Source of the DNA: Sphingomonas sanguinis NBRC 13937
Lineage (GTDB): Bacteria; Pseudomonadota; Alphaproteobacteria; Sphingomonadales; Sphingomonadaceae
Length of the DNA: 64,000 bases
Assembly: GCF_001591005.1 (NCBI RefSeq)
Contig: NZ_BCTY01000014.1
Location: 1-64,000, forward strand
Reading direction: 5' to 3'
Below, in pieces: positions 33,122 to 44,021 of this stretch. The position numbers and the translations under genes were made by a program. The notes under the pieces were generated by a model. The model was not told where the DNA came from. It saw only the letters and a program-made list of their open reading frames with translations, and searched no databases. Positions within the stretch are counted from its first letter, which is position 1; each line of letters begins with the position of its first letter.

Positions 33122-34269
33122 TCGATATTCCCCAGCAGATCGCGGTAGCAGCGGATCGCATAGCGATCGGTCATGCCCGCGATAAAATCGGCGATGTGCC
33201 GACTGCGCGCAGGCTCCTCTTCCGGCAAACGCTCACGCCATTCCTCTGGGAGTTGCGAAGGGTCCGCGCGATAGGCGGTAAACAGGCCCTGGACGATCCC
33301 ATGCGCCGCATCCGCCGCCGCCAGCTGGCGCGGGTGATGATAAAGGTTGGCGTACATGAAGCGCTTCAGATCGCGCTCCTCCACCCGCATCGCATCCGAA
33401 AAGCCGACCAAGGCGCGACCTGCGCCGCGGACATCAGCGACATCCCCTACCCCACTCTCGGCAATGCGGGTCCGGGTTTCGGCCACCAGATCGTTGACCA
33501 TCACCCCGATTTGCGACCGGATAAGCTCGCTAGCCAGCCGCTTCGGGGCGACCTCTGGAAATTGTGCCCGCGCTGCGTCCCAGCCACGCGCGACCAGCGG
33601 CACTTCCAGCAGCTGATCCAGCGTCAATAACCCGGCGCGAAGGCCGTCATCGATGTCGTGATTGTCGTAGGCGATATCATCGGCCAGCGCCGCGACCTGC
33701 GCCTCCAGCGAGGCATGGCTGTCCAGGTCGAGCGGAAAACCCGCATCCGCCTCGCCCAGCGCCCAGCCGGGATGGCGGATCGGCCCATTATGCTTGGCCA
33801 ATCCCTCCAGCGTTTCCCAGCTGAGGTTCAATCCGTCCCAGCGCGGATAGGGCCGCTCGATCTCGGTGAGGGTGCGCAGCGTATGGCCGTTGTGATCGAA
33901 GCCGCCATGGTCCGACAGCGCGGCCTTCAGCGCGTCCTCGCCCGCATGGCCGAAGGGCGGATGGCCGATATCATGCGCCAGGCACAGCGCCTCGGTCAGG
34001 TCCTCGTTCAGCCCCAGCGTCCGCGCGATGGTGCGGCCGATCTGCGCGACCTCCAGGCTGTGGGTCAGGCGGACACGGAAATGGTCGCCATCGGGGGCCA
34101 TGAAGACCTGGGTCTTGTGCCGCAGCCGTCGAAAGCTGATCGAATGGATGATCCGGTCGCGGTCACGCTGGAATGCGTCGCGCGGCCCGCGCGCCAATGC
34201 CGTCGCCTCGTCATGGCGACGCCCCCGGCTGTGTTCGGGATAGGACGCCCAGGGGGCGAAACGGCTCAC
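33103..34269 (-). CDS. dgt: Deoxyguanosinetriphosphate triphosphohydrolase-like protein
   Basis: The 388-aa HD-domain protein hydrolyses dNTPs to the nucleoside and triphosphate. The metal site is visible: [15 protein letters not shown] (His70), [15 protein letters not shown] (His99-Asp100), and [15 protein letters not shown] near residue 195 (Asp). Arg/Lys-rich RLRHKTQVF precedes it. The length fits the shorter Dgt family common in alphaproteobacteria. The start overlaps the stop of the upstream SPOR gene by ATGA. Confidence 0.94.
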   Translation of the reverse strand: MSRFAPWASYPEHSRGRRHDEATALARGPRDAFQRDRDRIIHSISFRRLRHKTQVFMAPDGDHFRVRLTHSLEVAQIGRTIARTLGLNEDLTEALCLAHDIGHPPFGHAGEDALKAALSDHGGFDHNGHTLRTLTEIERPYPRWDGLNLSWETLEGLAKHNGPIRHPGWALGEADAGFPLDLDSHASLEAQVAALADDIAYDNHDIDDGLRAGLLTLDQLLEVPLVARGWDAARAQFPEVAPKRLASELIRSQIGVMVNDLVAETRTRIAESGVGDVADVRGAGRALVGFSDAMRVEERDLKRFMYANLYHHPRQLAAADAAHGIVQGLFTAYRADPSQLPEEWRERLPEEEPARSRHIADFIAGMTDRYAIRCYRDLLGNIDLPEGF

Positions 34270-36347
34270 TTGGCGTCGAGCCGAGTCACCGACTGCCCGG
34301 CATCGCTGGTCACCGGGAAGGCGGAGATGCCCTTCTTGGCCAGCTGGTTGACGAAGGCGCGGGCCTCCGCATCGGTCTTGAACGGACCGGTCAGAACGCG
34401 GTGGGTCGCGCGCAGCGGGGTCTTATACCCCTTGTGGCCTGCAAACAGCTCAGGCGCCTTCGCCTTTGTCGCGGCCCAGGCCTTGGGCAGGTCATCCTCG
34501 TTCGCGCCGCCCGCGACCTGGACCCAGATTCGCTCGGGGTTCGCCTTGGCGCGCTTCTTTTCCTCCAGCGCTTCCTTGGCGGCGAGCGCCTTCTCCGCAG
34601 CCTCCGCCTTTTTAGCAGCAGCAGCCTTTTTCTCGGCGGCCAGCTTGGCGGCGGCGGCCTTGCGCTCGGCGGCGGTCGGAGCCTTGGGCTCCGTCTTTTT
34701 CGGCTCGATCGTTTCGGCCGCCTTTTCGCGCGCCTCATGATCCCGCTCGGCCTTGGCGCGCGCTTCGGCCAGCACCCGCTGCGAGCCGGTCGTGACCGGG
34801 GTGGCCGCCGCGACCACAACGGGACGCTCGGGGCCCTCCACGCCCAGTTCGGAGGCCGGGATCGACAGGTTGGCGACGATACGGGCGAGGATCGAGTCCT
34901 CTCGCACCGCATGCGCCGCCGCCAGCGAGGGCCGACGTCCGCCGGAGCGCGTGGCGCGGGGTGCAGGCGCAACCGGCGCGGGTTCGGCCGTCTGGCTCGG
35001 CACCGGCTGGACCATCGCCAGGGCGGTCGGCGGCGGCGTGGTCGCGACCGGTGCGGGGCTCGGCTCGGCCTGAACCGTCTGGACGGGCGCGGTCGACGGC
35101 AAAGGCTGGACCATCGCCGTCGTGGCGGCAGGCGATGGCTGGGACGCGGTGGGCAGCGGCTGCACCATCGGCACCGGCGCGGTGGAAGCCATGGCGACCG
35201 GCGCGCGGGTGTCCGGCACCGGCGTCGTGGCAGGCAGCGTGCTGCTGAAGCCGGGTTGCGGCTGCGCCGTCCGCGTCGGCAAGGTCGCCGCGACCACGCG
35301 CGGGGTCGTTGCAGGCACGGGGACTGCGCTCGCCATCTGGGTGGGGGCGCTCGCCACGGGGGCAGGCGTCACGGTCGTCGGGATCGGCGTACGGACGCCG
35401 GACTGCGGTACGGCCGCGGCCAGGGCGACGCCCCGATTCTCCCGCATCGGCTGGCGACTGCCGCGACGACGATCCTCGCGCACGGGCTGGGTCGTCGGCA
35501 CCGTCACCGGCGTTGCAGATGCGAGCGCGACCGGCGCCTCGGGCGTCAGCGGCGGCAGGTTCGGCGCCAGTCGCGCATCGGCCAGCCGCTCGGGCGTGGC
35601 GCGCGTCTCGCCGAAATGCACGGCAAAGGCGCGGTCGATCGCGGGCAGCGTCGGCAAGCGCTGGAAAAAGGGTTGCAGCCCCTGCGCCAGTTGCGGCGGC
35701 ATCATCGTCGAGGCGATGCGCGTCGCCTCGGGCAGGTCGCCACCCATCGCCAGGATGAAGGCACGCGCGCGCCACGCGGCGCGGTCGGTCTTGCGGAGCA
35801 GCGGGTCGAGCTGTTCCAGCGCCTGGTCCTTGCGGCCCGAAATGCCGAGCGACAGGGCATAACGGCGCACGATCTCGTCACTGGCACCGTTGGCCAGCGC
35901 CAGCCGATAGTCGCGCTGCGCCCGCGCCTGATCGCCGATCAGGTCATAGGCCAGGCCACGATCCCCTGCGAACTTCGCGGCAGGCAGCCCCGCTGCCTCG
36001 GCCTGCGAGAAATAGCGAAGCGCTTCGCCCGGCCGCTCGGAGCGGACCAGGATCGACCCCATGCCCGCCTTCACGCGCGGGTCGCGCGGATCGACCTTTT
36101 CCGCCCGCGCGAGCAGCGATGCCGCGCCCGACAGATCGTCGAGGTGAATGGACAGATCCGCCGCCTCGACCAGCGCATCGACATTGCGCGGGTTCTGCGC
36201 GACGCGGCGCATCACATCGCCCAGCTTGTCGGCGTCGGTCGTGCCGGGAAGCGGCTGAACCACCTCTTGCGCGAACAGGGGCATGGGTGCGGCCGCAAGG
36301 GCCAGGGCGAGCGCCAGCGAAGCGCGGGGAAAGAATGCGAACGTCAT
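34266..36347 (-). CDS. Large SPOR-domain protein with TPR-like repeats
   Basis: The 693-aa exported protein (signal peptide [20 protein letters not shown]) has a helical TPR-like N-terminal region (about residues 30-210; [39 protein letters not shown]), a very long Pro/Val/Thr-rich linker (about 230-500), an Ala/Lys/Glu helical stretch (about 540-605), and a C-terminal SPOR domain (about 610-690; [17 protein letters not shown]). The domains point to septal peptidoglycan binding. The gene is coupled to dgt by a 4-bp overlap. An alternative start lies 15 bp upstream. Confidence 0.85.
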   Translation of the reverse strand: MTFAFFPRASLALALALAAAPMPLFAQEVVQPLPGTTDADKLGDVMRRVAQNPRNVDALVEAADLSIHLDDLSGAASLLARAEKVDPRDPRVKAGMGSILVRSERPGEALRYFSQAEAAGLPAAKFAGDRGLAYDLIGDQARAQRDYRLALANGASDEIVRRYALSLGISGRKDQALEQLDPLLRKTDRAAWRARAFILAMGGDLPEATRIASTMMPPQLAQGLQPFFQRLPTLPAIDRAFAVHFGETRATPERLADARLAPNLPPLTPEAPVALASATPVTVPTTQPVREDRRRGSRQPMRENRGVALAAAVPQSGVRTPIPTTVTPAPVASAPTQMASAVPVPATTPRVVAATLPTRTAQPQPGFSSTLPATTPVPDTRAPVAMASTAPVPMVQPLPTASQPSPAATTAMVQPLPSTAPVQTVQAEPSPAPVATTPPPTALAMVQPVPSQTAEPAPVAPAPRATRSGGRRPSLAAAHAVREDSILARIVANLSIPASELGVEGPERPVVVAAATPVTTGSQRVLAEARAKAERDHEAREKAAETIEPKKTEPKAPTAAERKAAAAKLAAEKKAAAAKKAEAAEKALAAKEALEEKKRAKANPERIWVQVAGGANEDDLPKAWAATKAKAPELFAGHKGYKTPLRATHRVLTGPFKTDAEARAFVNQLAKKGISAFPVTSDAGQSVTRLDAK

Positions 36348-36497
36348 GGGACCGTGGCTCATAAAGCGTGTTTCGGCGCGCACGGCAATGGCCCTCGCAC
36401 ATCCCACGCGCCCGAGCGCTCTGGACGGTCGACCAACAGGATCGAGGGTATTGGTTGCATTGGTTCGAGCGACGCCGCGAGGATGCCAATTTTGTTC

Positions 36498-36617
36498 GCG
36501 CAGAGGCGCAGAGGGCGCAGAGACTTTGCAGCTTGGCCAAGCCGTTGCGGCAGATCGCTTAAATTGGGCAAGCTCCTACGCCCACCTTCTCCTCTGCGTC
36601 CTCCGCGCCTCTGCGCG
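36498..36617. repeat. Inverted-repeat element with 26-bp arms
   Basis: The left arm (36498-36523, beginning CGCGCAGAGGCGCAGAGG) and right arm (36592-36617) match in inverted orientation at 24 of 26 bases around a 68-bp core. A further CGCGGAGGCGCGGAG lies at 36673-36687. It has no ORF inside. It resembles a small non-coding mobile or extragenic palindromic element. Confidence 0.7.
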
Positions 36618-36834
36618 AGCCATCCTCCTTGTTTTGCAGCAGGATGACAGCCCCGCTTAGATCCTTGTTTCACGCGGAGGCGCGGAGCATCAAAATGCGG
36701 AGCAACGCTTTTAACCTATTCATCGGTTGAGGTGACAGGTCCGTTGACGCGGCAAGCAAGACACCTCCGCGCCAGCAAATCTTCGCGTCATCGCGGCTTC
36801 GCGTGAAAAGCCAAATCCCCCACCGGCAGGACAC

Positions 36835-36866
36835 AAAAAGGCCCGCGCGAGCGTCTCGCGCGGGCC
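36835..36866 (-). terminator. Terminator of ftsZ and the dcw cluster
   Basis: A perfect 12-bp stem (GGCCCGCGCGAG with CTCGCGCGGGCC, 3-nt loop) is followed on the minus strand by TTTTT. Confidence 0.9.
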
Positions 36867-36904
36867 TCTTGTCCAGCCGTCACCCGGAATACCGGGCGAA
36901 GCGA

Positions 36905-38437
36905 TTACTGATTGTTCTGGCGATGCAGGAAGCGCGGAATGTCGAGCGACGAGTCCGTACCACCCTGCGCGGCGTCGTCGCGCGACGCACCGCGTGCGGC
37001 ATTCGACATACGCTCGAACAGCGTACCGCCCAGCTTCACGCGCGGCGCAGGCTGTGCGGGGGCTTCACCGGCTTCGCTGCCCGGGGCGAGCCAGCGACGA
37101 CGCGCTTCCTCGCTGCCCGGAGCCGGTTCGACCGCAGCGGCCGGGGCGGACTGGGCCGGGGGAGCGGGGACGATCGTGTCGGCACCAAGCACCAGCTCGT
37201 CATCGGCGACCGGAGCCGCCGGCGCGGGGGCCGGAGCAGGCTTGGCGATGGGCGTGGTGATCGTCGCGCTGACGGTCGAAGTCACCGGGGCCGCGACGGG
37301 CGCGGCCGGAGCAGGCTGTTCGACCGGCGCGGCGGGCGTCACGCTCGCCTGCGGAGCGGGGGCCGGTTCGCTGGGGCGATAGCTGGGCGTATCGTCGCTC
37401 TTGCGCGCCATGCCACCCATGCTGAAGCCGCTGCTGCGATTCGCCTCCGACGGGGACGGTGCGACCTTGAGGTCGGCATCGATGCCGGTCGCGACGACCG
37501 ACACGCGGATGCGGCCTTCCAGCTCGGGATTGAAGGCCGATCCCCAGATGATGTTCGCGTCCGGGTCGACCAGTTCGCGGATATGGTTCGCCGCCTCGTC
37601 GACCTCGAGCAGGCGCATATCGTCGCCGCCGGTGATCGAGATGATGACGCCCTTGGCCCCCTGCATCGACACGCCGTCGAGCAGCGGGTTGGCGATCGCC
37701 TTCTGCGCCGCCTCGATCGCGCGATTGTCGCCGGTGGCTTCACCGGTGCCCATCATCGCCTTGCCCATCTCCTGCATCACCGAGCGGACGTCGGCGAAGT
37801 CGAGGTTGATGAGGCCCGGCATGACCATCAGGTCGGTGATGCCGCGCACGCCCTGCTGCAGCACCTCGTCCGCCATCGCGAACGCTTCCTTGAAGGTCGT
37901 GTTGGCGTTGGCGATCAGGAACAGGTTCTGATTGGGGATGACGATAAGGGTGTCGACGTACTTCTGAAGCTCTTCGATGCCGCCATCGGCCGACTTGGCG
38001 CGACGATTGCCCTCAAAGGCGAAGGGCTTGGTCACGACGCCAACGGTCAGGATGCCCATGTCGCGCGCCGCCTTGGCGATGACCGGGGCCGCACCGGTGC
38101 CGGTGCCGCCGCCCATGCCCGCCGCGATGAAGCACATGTGGCTGCCCTCAAGCAGACGCGACAGATCGTCGATCGTCTCTTCGGCGGCGGCGCGACCGAT
38201 CTCGGGACGGCTGCCCGCGCCCAGCCCCTGCGTGATCTTCGCGCCCAGCTGGATACGCTGCGGCGCGATCGACTGCTTCAATGCCTGCGCGTCGGTATTG
38301 GCGACGAGGAAATCCACGCCCTGTACCTCGGCGCGCATCATGTTCGCGATCGCATTGCCGCCGGCACCGCCGACACCGATCACCGCAATACGCGGCGTCA
38401 GCTCGTCGACCTCGGGTGCGATGAATTCGATGCTCAT
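36905..38437 (-). CDS. ftsZ: Cell division protein FtsZ
   Basis: The 510-aa tubulin-like GTPase forms the division ring. The GTP site is complete: [15 protein letters not shown] near residue 20, the tubulin signature [15 protein letters not shown] near 110, and the T7 loop [20 protein letters not shown] near 205. After the polymerising domain (to about residue 320) comes a long Ala/Pro/Val-rich linker and a C-terminal peptide ending [13 protein letters not shown], which binds FtsA. ATG at 38437 ([15 protein letters not shown]) is the conserved start. It is last in the dcw cluster. Confidence 0.98.
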   Translation of the reverse strand: MSIEFIAPEVDELTPRIAVIGVGGAGGNAIANMMRAEVQGVDFLVANTDAQALKQSIAPQRIQLGAKITQGLGAGSRPEIGRAAAEETIDDLSRLLEGSHMCFIAAGMGGGTGTGAAPVIAKAARDMGILTVGVVTKPFAFEGNRRAKSADGGIEELQKYVDTLIVIPNQNLFLIANANTTFKEAFAMADEVLQQGVRGITDLMVMPGLINLDFADVRSVMQEMGKAMMGTGEATGDNRAIEAAQKAIANPLLDGVSMQGAKGVIISITGGDDMRLLEVDEAANHIRELVDPDANIIWGSAFNPELEGRIRVSVVATGIDADLKVAPSPSEANRSSGFSMGGMARKSDDTPSYRPSEPAPAPQASVTPAAPVEQPAPAAPVAAPVTSTVSATITTPIAKPAPAPAPAAPVADDELVLGADTIVPAPPAQSAPAAAVEPAPGSEEARRRWLAPGSEAGEAPAQPAPRVKLGGTLFERMSNAARGASRDDAAQGGTDSSLDIPRFLHRQNNQ

Positions 38438-38557
38438 CCCAATTCTACTCCGCCGTTCCCGGTCGGTACGCAAAGACCGGGCCCCTGAATTAACCGTTAG
38501 TGCACCAGACCTGTGCCAAGTGCCAACCGAAAAGCGTCAGATGCGCCGCGCTTTTCC

Positions 38558-39817
38558 CTAATAATTTGCTTTTGCGGCCTGAATCAGCCGCCGGAACAGT
38601 CCCATGCCGCTGGGCCGGTGCACCGCCTGGTTCGTCGGTGCGATCGTCCGCAGGTCGATGGGATCGGTCGCGGCATAGAAAGCCAGACCCGCCAGCGTCG
38701 CGAAAGCCGGGCCGCCATGCGCATCGGGCAGGCCGGTCAGCCCGCGCGGTCGCCCGATCCGCACCGATCGACCGAGCGCCTGCTGCGCATAATCGGCAAT
38801 GCCCTTCAGCTCCGCCCCGCCGCCGGTCAGCACGACCTGACGCCCAACCGGCCCCTCGAACTTCAGATGCTGGAGCGCCTTGCGAATCTCGCCCATCTGA
38901 TGCTCCAGCCGCTGGCGGATCACGCCGATCAGCTGCGCCTTGGTAATCTGCATCGTGTCGCCGCCATCCTCGGCCGAGATCGGCGTGACCTGGATCATGT
39001 CGTGATTGTCGCGCGGCGACGCATTGGCCGATCCGTGGAAGCACTTCATCCGCTCGGCCATCTGCCGCCGCGTCCCGAAGGCCGAGGCAACATCGTCGGT
39101 GATGTCCGCCGCGCCCATCGGCAGCGAGCAGAGCCCGACCAGCATCCCACCCGCGAACAGCGAGACATTGGTGATCCCCGCCCCCATCTCGACCAGCGCG
39201 ACGCCCAGCTCGCGCTCCTCGTCGGACAGACAGGCCAGCCCCGTCGCCACGGGAGCCGCGATGATCGACTTGACCTCCAGATGTGCCGACCGGACGCACA
39301 GGTCGAGGTTGCGCACCGGCGATCCGTCAGCGGCCACGACATGGATGTGCACGCCCAGCCGGTCGGCATAGAGCCCCAGCGGCTTCTTCACGCCCGTCAG
39401 CCCGTCTAGCGTATAGAGCGCGGGCTGCGCGTGCAGCACCATGCGCCCCTGCGGATCGATCGAGTTACGCCCGGCCGCCAGCAGCGCGTCGATATCGCCC
39501 TGTTCGACGCGGTGGCCGCCCAGCTCGAACTCGACCTCGGCCACGTCGGACACCAGCCCCCCGGCCGAGAAGCCGACCCAGACATTCTCGATGTTCAGCC
39601 CCGCGATGCGCTCGGCCTGTTCGACCGCCTCGCGCACCGCCGCCTCGGTCGCGCCCATATCGGCGATATAGCCGCGCTTGACGCCCCGGCTTTCGCGCTG
39701 GCCGGTGCCCAGCACGATCAGTTCGCCGCCATCGCCCTTCCGGGCGATCAGCGCGGACACCTTGGACGATCCGATGTCCAGGGCGGTGATCAGCCCTTCG
39801 GGCGCAATTTTCGCCAT
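38558..39817 (-). CDS. ftsA: Cell division protein FtsA
   Basis: The 419-aa actin-like ATPase tethers FtsZ to the membrane. It starts MAKIAPEGLITALDIGSSKV (phosphate 1 motif), has the FtsA-specific 1C domain after residue ~80, VEMGAGITNVSLFAGGML (phosphate 2), VVLTGGGAELKGIADYAQQ (adenosine motif), and the C-terminal amphipathic membrane anchor GLFRRLIQAAKANY. ftsZ starts 120 bp downstream. The open frame extends upstream, but ATG at 39817 is the family start. Confidence 0.97.
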   Translation of the reverse strand: MAKIAPEGLITALDIGSSKVSALIARKGDGGELIVLGTGQRESRGVKRGYIADMGATEAAVREAVEQAERIAGLNIENVWVGFSAGGLVSDVAEVEFELGGHRVEQGDIDALLAAGRNSIDPQGRMVLHAQPALYTLDGLTGVKKPLGLYADRLGVHIHVVAADGSPVRNLDLCVRSAHLEVKSIIAAPVATGLACLSDEERELGVALVEMGAGITNVSLFAGGMLVGLCSLPMGAADITDDVASAFGTRRQMAERMKCFHGSANASPRDNHDMIQVTPISAEDGGDTMQITKAQLIGVIRQRLEHQMGEIRKALQHLKFEGPVGRQVVLTGGGAELKGIADYAQQALGRSVRIGRPRGLTGLPDAHGGPAFATLAGLAFYAATDPIDLRTIAPTNQAVHRPSGMGLFRRLIQAAKANY

Positions 39818-39821
39818 GGTC

Positions 39822-40766
39822 CTACCCCTGTGATTCGCCAGTGCCGGACGCCTCTGTGGCGTTGCCCTCCGGCCCGGTGCCTCCTCCGGCCTGCGCCGGT
39901 TCGGCCAGCGCATGATTCTGATTCAAACCGGGCTTCCGCGCAACCAGCTTCGTGGGGTCGCGCATATCAAAGCGCAGCCAGCCGCGCCCGAGCAGCGGCC
40001 GTGAGCCGTCCATGGCGGCAAACTTCATAAGCGCGGCCCCTGCCCCATCCTCGGGCAGCGCCAGCGTCTCGCCGCTGTCGAAGGTCAGGTCCCAGCGGCG
40101 ATTGCCGATCCAGGTCGCCGCCTTCACGCGGGGTTTCAGCGCAGGCGCAGCAGAGAGCAGCGCCTGATAAGCGGGCTCCTGCAAATTCGCGCCCGGCCCG
40201 ATGATCAGCGGCAGGTCGGGCATCGCCTCGGGCCGTACCGGCTCCAGCAGCACGCCGCTCGCGTCGATCAGGGTCAGTTGGCCATTGTCCTGCCACACCG
40301 CCGCCGGGCTGCGTTCCTCGATATCGACCAGCAGCGTGTCGGGCAGGCGGCGCGAGACATGCGCGTCCTTGATCCAACCATAGCGGAGCAGCTTGCCGCG
40401 AACATCCTCCAGATTGACCAGCGGCATCGCCCGGCTCTGCTGGTCGAGCGCGACGGCATAGACGGTCATCCGGTCCATGCGCTTCAGGCCCGTCACCTCG
40501 ATCTGCTGGACACGGAAACCGGCATGGCCCGCCTGCTCGGCGATCGCAGTGCCGATCATGCCGGGCACGCCGACATAGGTCGCGACCGCCAGCACCGCCG
40601 CGCCCGCGCCGCCCAGGATCGTCCAGGTGACGGCCTTCTTGATCGTCTCTTCGCTGACCGGCACCTTGGCCAGCAGGCGCTGCGCCAGCGTGACGCGCTT
40701 CACCGGCTGGCGGCGCCGCGGGGCCGGACGGCGCGGTGGGGGGCCGCGCTTGATCGTGCGGCTCAA
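39822..40766 (-). CDS. ftsQ: Cell division protein FtsQ
   Basis: The 314-aa single-pass protein has an Arg/Pro-rich cytoplasmic tail, a TM helix at about residues 45-67 (AVTWTILGGAGAAVLAVATY), a POTRA domain (about 80-150; FRVQQIEVTGLKRMDRMTVY), and a beta domain that includes LLVDIEERSPAAVWQDNGQ. FtsQ links early and late division proteins. It overlaps ddl by 4 bp and lies 4 bp before ftsA. Confidence 0.93.
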   Translation of the reverse strand: MSRTIKRGPPPRRPAPRRRQPVKRVTLAQRLLAKVPVSEETIKKAVTWTILGGAGAAVLAVATYVGVPGMIGTAIAEQAGHAGFRVQQIEVTGLKRMDRMTVYAVALDQQSRAMPLVNLEDVRGKLLRYGWIKDAHVSRRLPDTLLVDIEERSPAAVWQDNGQLTLIDASGVLLEPVRPEAMPDLPLIIGPGANLQEPAYQALLSAAPALKPRVKAATWIGNRRWDLTFDSGETLALPEDGAGAALMKFAAMDGSRPLLGRGWLRFDMRDPTKLVARKPGLNQNHALAEPAQAGGGTGPEGNATEASGTGESQG

Positions 40767-41725
40767 CCCGCGCGTTCCCGCTCGGTCGGATTGGCCCGGT
40801 ACCAGTCCAGCGCCTCGTCGACGATCGCCTGGACCAGCGTGTCGTAATCCATGCCGACATGGCGGCCCTGTTCGGGGACGAGGCTGAGCGGAGTCATACC
40901 CGGCTGGGTGTTGACCTCCAGCAGGAAGAGGCCATCGACGCCGCGCTCGTCATCCCAGCGGAAATCGGAGCGCGACGCCCCGCGACAGCCCAGGATCCGA
41001 TGCGCTTCGAGTGCCAGCGACTTGCACGCCTCGGCAATGTCGTCGGGAATCTGCGCAGGGCAGACGTGCTCGGTCAGGCCGTCGGTATATTTCGCGTCGA
41101 AGTCGTACCAGCCATTCTTGGGTTTCAACTCGGTCACGCCCAGCGCACGGTTGCCGAGGACGGCGGTGGTCAGCTCGCGACCCCGGATATAGGGTTCGGC
41201 CAGCAATTCCTCGAACTCGGCCCAAGGACCGGCGGCATCGCGCGCGATCGGGTTGCCGTGATTGCTGGTCTCGGTGACGATCGCGACGCCGACCGAGGAG
41301 CCTTCGTTAACGGGCTTGAGCACATAGGGGCGCGGGAGCGGGTCGGCGGCGAACAGATCCTCCGACTTCACGATGCGACCGCCGGGCATGGGGATGCCGT
41401 GTGGCATCAGCGCCTGCTTGGTCAATACCTTGTCGATCGCGATGACCGAGGTGGCGAGGCCCGAATGGGTGTACGGAATGCCCATCAGGTCGAGCATCCC
41501 CTGCACCGTGCCGTCCTCGCCGGGCGAACCGTGCAGCGCGTTGAAGACGATATCGGGCTTGGTTTCGACCAGCTTGGCCGCCAGATCGCGGTCCATGTCG
41601 ATCCGGGTGACGCGGTGGCCGTTCCGCTCCAGCGCGTCGGCGACGCCTGCACCGGACATCAACGACACCGGCCGCTCCGCCGACCAGCCGCCCATCAGAA
41701 CCGCGATATGCAGATTGTCGGTCAC
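40763..41725 (-). CDS. ddl: D-alanine-D-alanine ligase
   Basis: The 320-aa ATP-grasp enzyme makes the D-Ala-D-Ala dipeptide of peptidoglycan. Motifs include VLMGGWSAERPVSLMSG at the N-terminus, VFNALHGSPGEDGTVQGML, the ATP-grasp KPVNEGSSVGVAIV, and LLEVNTQPGMTPLSLVP. The GTG at 41725 overlaps the murB stop (GTGA). The frame is open further upstream but reads antisense-like low-complexity residues. Confidence 0.95.
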   Translation of the reverse strand: MTDNLHIAVLMGGWSAERPVSLMSGAGVADALERNGHRVTRIDMDRDLAAKLVETKPDIVFNALHGSPGEDGTVQGMLDLMGIPYTHSGLATSVIAIDKVLTKQALMPHGIPMPGGRIVKSEDLFAADPLPRPYVLKPVNEGSSVGVAIVTETSNHGNPIARDAAGPWAEFEELLAEPYIRGRELTTAVLGNRALGVTELKPKNGWYDFDAKYTDGLTEHVCPAQIPDDIAEACKSLALEAHRILGCRGASRSDFRWDDERGVDGLFLLEVNTQPGMTPLSLVPEQGRHVGMDYDTLVQAIVDEALDWYRANPTERERAG

Positions 41726-42609
41726 TTCGCGATTCCCACTCTTTGTATTTCCCATTCGAGGCAAACGCCTGACTGCGCCTTCACCTTCGTCCGGACTTCC
41801 TCGCCCAACGCCTCGATCTCCGCCGCCGTGGCGTTGCCGAGGTTGAGCAGGAAATTGCAATGCTTTTCCGACACCTGCGCGTCGCCCAGGGTCAGCCCGC
41901 GACAGCCCGCCGCATCGACCAGCGCCCAGGCCTTGTGGCCGTCGGGATTCTTGAAGGTCGAGCCACCGGTCTTGGAGCGCAGCGGTTGCGACGCCTCACG
42001 CGCGGCGGCGATGCGGTCCATCTCGGCCTGGATGTCGGCGGGTTCGGCGGCATGGCCCCGGAAGGTCGCTTCGACCACCACCGTTCCGTCGGTCAGGTTG
42101 GAGTGACGATAGGTATATTCCAGATCGGCGACGCCCAACGTCTCGACCGTGCCGTCCCGCCGGACGACCGTGGAGGAGACCAGCACGTCCGCCACTTCGC
42201 GGCCATAGGCGCCGCCGTTCATCCGCACGAAGCCGCCGACCGTGCCGGGGATCGAGCGCAGAAACTCCAGCCCGCCGATGCCCGCATCGCGCGCGTTGGA
42301 CGAGACGAGGATGCCCGACGTGCCGCCGCCACAGGTGATGAGGTGCCCCTCCCCTGCCCGCGCATAGCTGAACGGCTTGCCGAGACGGATTACGACGCCT
42401 GGCACGCCGCCGTCGCGCACGATCAGATTGGATCCGAGCCCCAGCGCCATGACGGGCGTGTCGACCCCGAGCGCCCGCAAGAACGCCGACAGGTCATCGG
42501 TGTCCTTAGGCTCCAGCAGATATTCAGCCGGTCCGCCCGCCTTGAACCACACGAGCGGCGCCAGCGGCGCGGCGTGCGTCAATCGGCCGGCGGTGTCAGG
42601 CAGGTTCAT
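41722..42609 (-). CDS. murB: UDP-N-acetylenolpyruvoylglucosamine reductase
   Basis: The 295-aa FAD enzyme reduces UDP-GlcNAc-enolpyruvate to UDP-MurNAc. It has [20 protein letters not shown], the FAD motif [40 protein letters not shown], and [20 protein letters not shown] with the catalytic Ser. ATGA overlap with murC. Confidence 0.96.
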   Translation of the reverse strand: MNLPDTAGRLTHAAPLAPLVWFKAGGPAEYLLEPKDTDDLSAFLRALGVDTPVMALGLGSNLIVRDGGVPGVVIRLGKPFSYARAGEGHLITCGGGTSGILVSSNARDAGIGGLEFLRSIPGTVGGFVRMNGGAYGREVADVLVSSTVVRRDGTVETLGVADLEYTYRHSNLTDGTVVVEATFRGHAAEPADIQAEMDRIAAAREASQPLRSKTGGSTFKNPDGHKAWALVDAAGCRGLTLGDAQVSEKHCNFLLNLGNATAAEIEALGEEVRTKVKAQSGVCLEWEIQRVGIAK

Positions 42610-44021
42610 CGGCGCGCCTCGATCGCACTCGCCAGACCCGCCGCCCATTTGGTGATGTCACCCGCGCCCAGGCAGACGATCATGTCGTCCGCACGGATCG
42701 AACCCGCCAGTTCCTCGGCCAGCGCATCGGCGTCGGCCACGGTTGCGGTCGAGCGATGCCCGCGCCGCTTCAGCCCCTCCACCAGCGCGTCGGCGTCGAC
42801 GCCTTCGATCGGCTGCTCGCCCGCCGCGAAGACCGGCGTCACCAGCACGCGGTCAGCGTCGTTGAAGGCGGTCTGGAACTCCTCCATCAGATTGCCGAGC
42901 CGGGTGAAGCGGTGCGGCTGCACCACCGCGATCACGCGACCGCGCGCGCCTTCGCGGGCGGCGGCCAGCACCGCGCGGATCTCGACCGGGTGATGGCCGT
43001 AATCGTCGATGACGGTCGCCGTGCCGCCATCGACCGCGATCTCGCCGACCTTGGTGAAGCGGCGCTTGACCCCGCCGAACTGGCTAAAGCCCTGTTGGAT
43101 GGTCGCATCCTCGATGCCCAGCTCCAGCGCCACGCCGATCGCGGCCAACGCATTCTGGACATTGTGACGGCCGGGCATGGGCAACTCGATCCCCTCGATC
43201 GACCGGCTGGAGCCGTCGCGATGGCGGATGATCGCCTCGAACCGGTTGCCGCCGGGGATCGGCGTGACGTTGACGCCGCGCACGTCCGCCTGGGCCGAAA
43301 AGCCATAGGTCACGACGCGCCGGTCGCGGACGCGCGGCAGGATGTTCTGCACCTCCGGGTGGTCGAGGCAGAGCAACGCCGCACCGTAAAAGGGCACATT
43401 CTCGACGAACTCGACGAACGCGTCCTTCACCCGGTCGAACGAGCCATAATGGTCGAGATGCTCGGGATCGATATTGGTCACGACCGCGATCGTGCCGTCG
43501 AGGCGCAGGAAGCTGCCGTCGCTCTCATCAGCCTCCACGACCATCCAGTCGGAGGCACCCAGGCGCGCGTTCGAGCCATAGCTGTTGATGATGCCGCCAT
43601 TGATGACGGTCGGGTCCACCCCGCCCGCATCCAGCAGCGCCGCGACCATCGAGGTCGTCGTCGTCTTTCCATGCGTGCCTGCCACCGCGACGGTGGACTT
43701 CAGCCGCATCAGCTCGGCGAGCATCTCCGCCCGGCGCACCACCGGAATGCGGCGTTCTAGTGCGGCTTCGACTTCGGGGTTCGACCGGGTGATCGCGGTC
43801 GAGGTGACGACGACCGCCGCATCGCCCAGATTGTCCGCTGCATGGCCGATAGCGACCGGAATGCCCTTGTCGCGCAGGCCCTGCACCACATAGCCCTCGG
43901 CCACGTCGGAGCCCTGCACCCGATAGCCGAGATTCTTCATCACCTCGGCAATACCCGACATACCGATACCGCCGATGCCGACGAAGTGGATCGTGCCGAT
44001 ATCCGTGGCGACGCCCTTCAT
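42606..44021 (-). CDS. murC: UDP-N-acetylmuramate-L-alanine ligase
   Basis: The 471-aa Mur ligase adds L-Ala to UDP-MurNAc. It has the N-terminal [17 protein letters not shown], the P-loop [20 protein letters not shown], the central [16 protein letters not shown], and the C-terminal [19 protein letters not shown]. Standard length; its start overlaps the murG stop by 4 bp. Confidence 0.97.
   Translation of the reverse strand: MKGVATDIGTIHFVGIGGIGMSGIAEVMKNLGYRVQGSDVAEGYVVQGLRDKGIPVAIGHAADNLGDAAVVVTSTAITRSNPEVEAALERRIPVVRRAEMLAELMRLKSTVAVAGTHGKTTTTSMVAALLDAGGVDPTVINGGIINSYGSNARLGASDWMVVEADESDGSFLRLDGTIAVVTNIDPEHLDHYGSFDRVKDAFVEFVENVPFYGAALLCLDHPEVQNILPRVRDRRVVTYGFSAQADVRGVNVTPIPGGNRFEAIIRHRDGSSRSIEGIELPMPGRHNVQNALAAIGVALELGIEDATIQQGFSQFGGVKRRFTKVGEIAVDGGTATVIDDYGHHPVEIRAVLAAAREGARGRVIAVVQPHRFTRLGNLMEEFQTAFNDADRVLVTPVFAAGEQPIEGVDADALVEGLKRRGHRSTATVADADALAEELAGSIRADDMIVCLGAGDITKWAAGLASAIEARR

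Larger units (their letters stand above)
36348..36904. other. Gene-free intergenic region with repeats
   Basis: The 557-bp gap between the SPOR gene and the ftsZ stop holds the inverted repeat element at 36498-36617, a third related arm near 36673-36687, and the ftsZ terminator at 36835-36866. I see no credible gene on either strand. Confidence 0.7.

Noticed and set aside
36498-36687. Possible CRISPR-like repeats
   Set aside because: Only three related arms, two of them inverted, with unequal spacing and no cas genes.
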